The notes under the pieces are model-generated. The model did no database searches, was not told where the DNA came from, and saw only the letters and a list, made by a program, of their open reading frames with translations. The position numbers and the translations under genes were made by a program. From the NCBI GenBank assembly GCA_049595035.1, contig JBMYKD010000021.1:1-31281 (forward strand): DNA of 31,281 bases, given 5' to 3'. Below are positions 30,530 to 31,281 of the stretch, one piece after another; within the stretch, counting starts at the first letter, position 1, and every line of letters begins with the position of its first letter. The stretch is from UBA12202 sp049595035 (GTDB lineage: Bacteria; Pseudomonadota; Alphaproteobacteria; Puniceispirillales; UBA1172).

Positions 30530-31281
30530 AAGCCTAGTTTATCGCGCAACATATACCAGTTCATGCCAATCACCAGCGATGGCCAGCGCAATAAATCCCC
30601 CCCGGGGAAACGCGGCACATGCAAACCGGCCATACAGTCAAACCCTTCTGATACGCCTGTTGTTGCTTCCGCAAGAAGTTTGCCTGCCAGTGTTGCCATT
30701 GCAACGCCATGACCAGAATATCCTGACGCTGACATGACATTACCATTAAGCCGAATAAAGCAGGGCATTCGGTTTACCGTAATGGCAAGGGTACCCCCCC
30801 AGGCATAATCAAGCGCAATCCCTTTCAGTTGCGGAAATACCTTGTATAACGGTTTTGATACCATGCTACGGATATCAGCAGGAAACCGATAGCTGACATT
30901 TTCCCCACCACCGAAAATTAACCGGTTATCATGGGATCGACGGAAATAATTCAGAACAAACTTGCTATCAGCAACGGCAATATCTTTTGTCAGGACCCTT
31001 GGTGCTTCCGCCCCTAGAGGTTCCGTTGTGACAATAAAATTGTTAATTGGCATGACGCGTCTGGCAACTGGCTTATTTAATTTACCAAGATATCCATTAC
31101 AGGCCAGTATCAGATGATCGGCATGTATTGCCCCCTGATCGGTCATAACACTTGGTTTTTTGCCCTCGATAATGCGCATGACCATACTGTTTTCATATAT
31201 CGTCACGCCAGCCGCCAACGCTGCCCGCCCCAGTCCCAGCACATATGCCAGCGGGTGAAGATGACCGGCACCATGATCAAT
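30526..31281 (-). CDS. FAD-dependent amine/D-amino-acid oxidoreductase, PuuB-like, 5'-truncated by the window edge
   Basis: The minus frame is open to the last base, so only the C-terminal 251 residues are visible; the N-terminal FAD-binding GxGxxG lies outside. Seen are 'DHGAGHLHPLAYVLGLGRAALAAGVTIYE', 'HADHLILACNGYLGKL' and the C-terminal 'YAWGGTLAITVNRMPCF..LNGNVMSASGYSGHGVAMATLAGKLLAEA', as in the DAO family, closest in feel to gamma-glutamylputrescine oxidase (PuuB/OrdL). A sarcosine- or other N-methyl-amine oxidase is possible. Its stop overlaps the argO-like gene. Confidence 0.85.
   Translation of the reverse strand: MDHGAGHLHPLAYVLGLGRAALAAGVTIYENSMVMRIIEGKKPSVMTDQGAIHADHLILACNGYLGKLNKPVARRVMPINNFIVTTEPLGAEAPRVLTKDIAVADSKFVLNYFRRSHDNRLIFGGGENVSYRFPADIRSMVSKPLYKVFPQLKGIALDYAWGGTLAITVNRMPCFIRLNGNVMSASGYSGHGVAMATLAGKLLAEATTGVSEGFDCMAGLHVPRFPGGDLLRWPSLVIGMNWYMLRDKLGF

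Overview
Organism: the window looks like the chromosome of a marine alphaproteobacterium of moderate-to-low GC. The genes resemble alphaproteobacterial versions: aapJQMP amino-acid transporter, SitABCD-type metal transporter, choline sulfatase with the active-site Cys at position 54, creatinase, and TTAA-N7-TTAA (CtrA-like) boxes next to flagellar genes. A PomA/PomB-type (sodium) flagellar stator fits a marine habitat. A SAR116/Puniceispirillum-like lineage is my best guess, but this is inference without any database search. Layout, left half (1-17.1 kb), flagellum and its regulator: the end of fliK (with a 60-bp tandem repeat), fliL, fliM, fliN, then fliO-fliP-fliQ-fliR-flhB in a tightly coupled operon. 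Four unrecognised small or membrane genes follow. A convergent pomA-pomB pair comes next, then a secreted DUF1566-like gene, an 86-aa membrane protein, rpoN (sigma-54), a 67-aa protein, two tandem cyclic-nucleotide-binding-fold proteins, a voltage-gated K+ channel, a 98-aa protein, and a secreted lytic-transglycosylase-like protein. Reading the intergenic sequence by eye gives at least six sites that fit the sigma-54 -24/-12 pattern (GG-N10-GC with TGG and TTGC or TGC cores), each placed just before a gene start. They lie before fliO, pomA, the DUF1566 gene, the 86-aa gene, the 67-aa gene and the transglycosylase gene; a seventh, weaker one is internal. Two perfect TTAA-N7-TTAA boxes precede fliO and rpoN. 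This suggests a hierarchy of a CtrA-like regulator, then RpoN, then late flagellar/motor genes, and it draws several uncharacterised genes into the flagellar regulon. Middle (17.1-26.1 kb), methylated-amine and amino-acid metabolism: two 3' gene remnants meet head to head, one of them the C-terminus of a ProW/ChoW-type betaine/choline permease. They are followed by betC (choline sulfatase), an EamA exporter, the aapJQMP general amino-acid ABC importer (a strong stem-loop separates aapJ from aapQ), and a creatinase upstream of aapJ on the same strand. Right (26.2-31.3 kb): a sitABCD Mn/Fe/Zn ABC importer with a 24-bp dyad just before sitA, a divergent LysE/ArgO-type amino-acid exporter, and the 3' part of a PuuB/DAO-type FAD amine oxidoreductase that runs off the window edge. 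No tRNA, rRNA, CRISPR or insertion sequence was seen.
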